Of a DNA stretch of 7,546 bases, positions 5,423-7,546 are shown piece by piece; the first letter of the stretch is position 1, and each line of letters opens with the position of its first letter. The stretch is taken from the NCBI GenBank assembly GCA_002409365.1, contig DHUW01000003.1:1-7546 (forward strand), in the 5' to 3' direction. The notes beneath the pieces are model-generated. The model did not search any database, had not been told where the DNA came from, and saw nothing but the letters and a program-made list of their open reading frames with translations. The translations under genes were made by a program, and so were the position numbers. The DNA comes from Anaerolineaceae bacterium UBA5224. GTDB lineage: Bacteria; Chloroflexota; Anaerolineae; Anaerolineales; Anaerolineaceae.

Positions 5423-6525
5423 TGGCTAAGAAAAGTCAAAAAACCTCAAAGAAATCCGCTTCGTTCTGGACAAACTTTATCCTGATCGTCATTTGCGTCA
5501 TCTGGTTGGTTCCCATTTTGGGCATCCTGGTCACCTCCTTCCGCCAAAGTGAAGATATTTTTACAACCGGTTGGTGGCAGGTCTTCCCGCACAAAGAAAA
5601 CGTGGAAGTTGAACGGATCGTGCTGCCTGAATCGGTGAACCTGGATCAACCCTTCGAGATTTTGGGCAAAACCGCTACCTTCGATGAATTTCGCAATGGT
5701 ATCACCCTCGATGATGGCCGCATTATCAGCTGGTATGGTAACAAACGCACGCGAACTGCTATTGTTTCTGAAAATCGCTGGGTAGGCTTTGACACTAACC
5801 TGACGTTGAAAAACTACAAGGACGTGATTGGCGGAAAAACGATCAGTTATAAGAACGCCCAGGGTCAAACCATCACACGTACCGGAAACAATCTGGGTGG
5901 CGCTTTTTTGAATTCACTGGCTGTCACCATTCCAGGCACGATCATCCCGATACTAATTGCGGCATTCGCAGCCTTTGGCTTTGCCTGGTTGGAATTTCCT
6001 GGACGAAACCTGGTCTTCACGATCATCGTTGCACTGCTGGTTGTGCCATTACAGATTGCATTGGTACCTATTCTGAAAGACTATGTGAAGTTGGGTTTAA
6101 ATGGTACTTTTTTGGGGATCTGGTTGGCACATGCGGGTTTTGGTCTACCGTTGGCAACGTACCTGCTCTTCAACTATATTGGCACGATCCCGCGTGAATT
6201 ATTGGAATCAGCCTATATTGACGGCGCTTCGAATTTCACGATCTTCACCAAATTGATCCTGCCGCTGTCTGTTCCCGCTTTGGCATCCTTTGCAATTTTC
6301 CAGTTCCTTTGGCTCTGGAATGACTACCTGGTTGCCCTGGTATTTTTGGGAGAGAAAAATCAAACGGTCACCATCGCGGTTGCCCGTTTGGTTGGCGAAA
6401 AAGGACAGGACTGGCACCTAATGACCTCGGCAGCCTTTGTGAGTATGATCCTGCCTTTGATCGTCTTCCTCGGGCTGCAGCGTTACTTCGTCCGCGGTAT
6501 GATGGCGGGTTCAGTTAAAGGATAG
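5422..6525 (+). CDS. aglG: ABC transporter permease, AglG/MalG-like, with large extracytoplasmic insert
   Basis: 367 residues. A short basic N-terminus leads into membrane segment 1 (about 16-38). A long polar stretch (about 41-155), predicted to lie outside the membrane, then separates it from the other five segments (about 160-186, 196-217, 228-250, 286-308, 334-353). The EAA loop is at 256-282: IPRELLESAYIDGAS with E262, A264 and G268 (second loop position S rather than A), ending in ILPL. The total length and first-loop domain match AglG-type permeases, whereas plain MalG-like proteins are near 280-300 residues. It pairs with the preceding permease; its ATG shares an A with that gene's stop and its GGGGG ribosome site lies inside that gene. 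No ATPase follows in the window, so the nucleotide-binding subunit is encoded elsewhere or beyond the next gene. Confidence 0.9.
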   Translation: MAKKSQKTSKKSASFWTNFILIVICVIWLVPILGILVTSFRQSEDIFTTGWWQVFPHKENVEVERIVLPESVNLDQPFEILGKTATFDEFRNGITLDDGRIISWYGNKRTRTAIVSENRWVGFDTNLTLKNYKDVIGGKTISYKNAQGQTITRTGNNLGGAFLNSLAVTIPGTIIPILIAAFAAFGFAWLEFPGRNLVFTIIVALLVVPLQIALVPILKDYVKLGLNGTFLGIWLAHAGFGLPLATYLLFNYIGTIPRELLESAYIDGASNFTIFTKLILPLSVPALASFAIFQFLWLWNDYLVALVFLGEKNQTVTIAVARLVGEKGQDWHLMTSAAFVSMILPLIVFLGLQRYFVRGMMAGSVKG

Positions 6526-6587
6526 TTGGACCAGGATCGGAATAGAAAAGGGCTTGTCCTCTTCAGAATCGACATGGGCTGTTGAGG

Positions 6588-6602
6588 TGGGTTTGGAACC
6601 CA
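6588..6602 (+). terminator. Small stem-loop after the second permease
   Basis: TGGGTT (6588-6593) pairs with AACCCA (6597-6602) around TGG, six perfect pairs extendable by two G-T wobbles. It is not followed by a T tract. It is the first of two hairpins in the 166-base gap before the GH13 gene and shares the GGGT/ACCC core with the next one. Confidence 0.45.
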
Positions 6603-6628
6603 TTCGTACATAACAAATCTTCCTAGGG

Positions 6629-6645
6629 GCGGGTCTTTGACCCGC
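6629..6645 (+). terminator. GC-rich stem-loop before the GH13 gene
   Basis: GCGGGTC (6629-6635) pairs perfectly with GACCCGC (6639-6645) around TTT, extendable outward to about ten pairs with wobbles. It lacks a T tract, so partial termination, RNA processing or mRNA stabilisation of the permease section is more likely than a full stop. The GH13 gene begins 47 bases later and is probably still part of the operon. Confidence 0.55.
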
Positions 6646-6691
6646 TCTCGCGCAGTTAGAATAGGCAATTTTACTTATTTTGGAGAATGAA

Positions 6692-7546
6692 ATGACACAA
6701 AAAATACCCTGGTATAAAGATGCCATTTTCATGGAACTGAACACGCGCGCTTTTAAGGATTCCAATGGCGATGGTTGGGGCGATCTGCCCGGGCTCACCA
6801 GTAAACTGGACTACATCAAAGGCCTGGGAGTTGATGCGATCTGGCTTCTGCCAATCATGCCCTCCCCACTGCGCGACGACGGTTATGACGTCAGCGATTT
6901 TTGTGACATTTTCCCCGCCTATGGCACCATGAATGACTTCAAAACCCTGATGCAGGAAGCCCACCTGCGCGGTTTGCGCATCATCGTCGAAATCATCCCC
7001 AACCACACCTCCGACCAGCATCCCTGGTTCCAGGCATCGCGCGATCCCTTCCACCCCGAACACGCCAAATATCGTGACTGGTATGTTTGGTCCGATACTG
7101 ATCAGAAATACAAAGAAGCACGCATCATCTTTACCGATTCCGAAACCTCCAATTGGACTTTTGACGAGCTGCGCGGCCAATATTTCTGGCACCGCTTCTA
7201 TTCCACCCAGCCCGACCTCAATTATGACAACCCGGAAGTGCAGCAAGCCATGCTCGATGTGGTCAAATTCTGGATCGATGCCGGCGCAGACGGTCTGCGC
7301 GTGGATGCCCCGCCCTATTTATTTGAACGCGAAGGTACCAACTGCGAAAACCTGCCCGAAACGCACGCTTACCTGAAACGCATGCGCAAATTCGTGGATG
7401 ATTACAGCCCGGAAACGCTTCTGCTGAGTGAAGCCAACCAGTGGCCTGAGGACGTGATCGAATATTTCGGCAACAGCGATGAAATGCACATGAATTTCCA
7501 TTTCCCGCTCATGCCGCGCCTATACATGGCCCTGGCGAAGGGCGAC
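6692..7546 (+). CDS. treS: GH13 alpha-amylase-family enzyme, trehalose synthase (TreS)-like, N-terminal 285 residues, runs off the window
   Basis: The frame is open from ATG 6692 to the window edge; GGAG (6682-6685) six bases before supports the start. There is no signal peptide, so it is cytosolic. It begins directly with the GH13 barrel: WYKDAIFMELNTRAFKDSNGDG (7-28), the usual opening. Conserved region I is at 101-110 (IIPNHTSDQH). Region II is GLRVDAPPYL (201-210) with nucleophile D205, and region III is LLLSEANQW with acid/base E247. The third catalytic Asp should lie beyond the edge. TreS-type signatures are strong: LRDDGYDVSDF (60-70), YVWSDTDQKYKEARIIF (131-147), WHRFYSTQPDLNYDNPEVQ (166-184) and EGTNCENLPETHAYLK (214-229). 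TreS interconverts maltose and trehalose by intramolecular transglucosylation (EC 5.4.99.16). In agl operons this slot holds the alpha-glucosidase AglA. TreS or a close GH13 relative is likely, but the missing C-terminus and some core substitutions leave room for another specificity. Confidence 0.85.
   Translation, partial: MTQKIPWYKDAIFMELNTRAFKDSNGDGWGDLPGLTSKLDYIKGLGVDAIWLLPIMPSPLRDDGYDVSDFCDIFPAYGTMNDFKTLMQEAHLRGLRIIVEIIPNHTSDQHPWFQASRDPFHPEHAKYRDWYVWSDTDQKYKEARIIFTDSETSNWTFDELRGQYFWHRFYSTQPDLNYDNPEVQQAMLDVVKFWIDAGADGLRVDAPPYLFEREGTNCENLPETHAYLKRMRKFVDDYSPETLLLSEANQWPEDVIEYFGNSDEMHMNFHFPLMPRLYMALAKGD

Noticed and set aside
6636..6662. Possible internal promoter before the GH13 gene (TTTGAC ... 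TAGAAT)
   Set aside because: The spacing is only 15 bases and the -35 overlaps the GACCCGC stem; it is too weak to support.
6671..7246. Minus-strand open frame of 191 codons
   Set aside because: It is antisense to the GH13 gene, whose catalytic motifs are clear on the plus strand.

Overview
The window is ordinary bacterial chromosome of moderate GC. It most resembles a free-living, sugar-using member of the Chloroflexota (Anaerolineae type). That placement is a judgement from protein style: a lipoprotein with an acidic linker, AglEFG-like transporter subunits, a TreS-like GH13 enzyme, and Hcp next to a hemerythrin. No marker gene is present to prove it.

Left third (1-1318), all on the minus strand: a hemerythrin-domain protein (1318 to 782) is followed by the first 194 codons of a hybrid-cluster protein (Hcp, 584 to beyond base 1). 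Each has a good Shine-Dalgarno and its own candidate extended -10 promoter. Together they suggest a nitric-oxide, oxygen or redox-stress block. Between this block and the sugar operon lies a 381-base divergent intergenic region (1319-1699). It holds the hemerythrin promoter, a cluster of inverted repeats of unknown meaning, and a near-consensus sigma-70 promoter carrying two palindromic operators.

Right two thirds (1700-7546), all on the plus strand: a LacI-family repressor, then a substrate-binding lipoprotein (AglE-like), two ABC permeases (AglF-like and AglG-like, overlapping by one base), and the N-terminal 285 residues of a GH13 enzyme very like trehalose synthase (TreS). The order regulator-SBP-permease-permease-glucoside enzyme is that of the agl alpha-glucoside operons of alphaproteobacteria, with a TreS-like enzyme where AglA stands. 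The inferred logic is that a di- or oligoglucoside (maltose, trehalose, sucrose type) is bound outside, imported by the two permeases using an ATPase not encoded in this window, and isomerised or cleaved by the cytosolic GH13 enzyme. The LacI protein probably senses the sugar and represses its own promoter. Strong stem-loops in the gaps after the SBP and after the second permease may set unequal expression along the mRNA.

I see no mobile element, CRISPR array, tRNA or rRNA. I found no clearly new system. The most distinctive signals are the paired operators 31 bases apart, the replacement of an AglA-like glucosidase by a TreS-like enzyme, and the structured intergenic stretch at 1408-1563.
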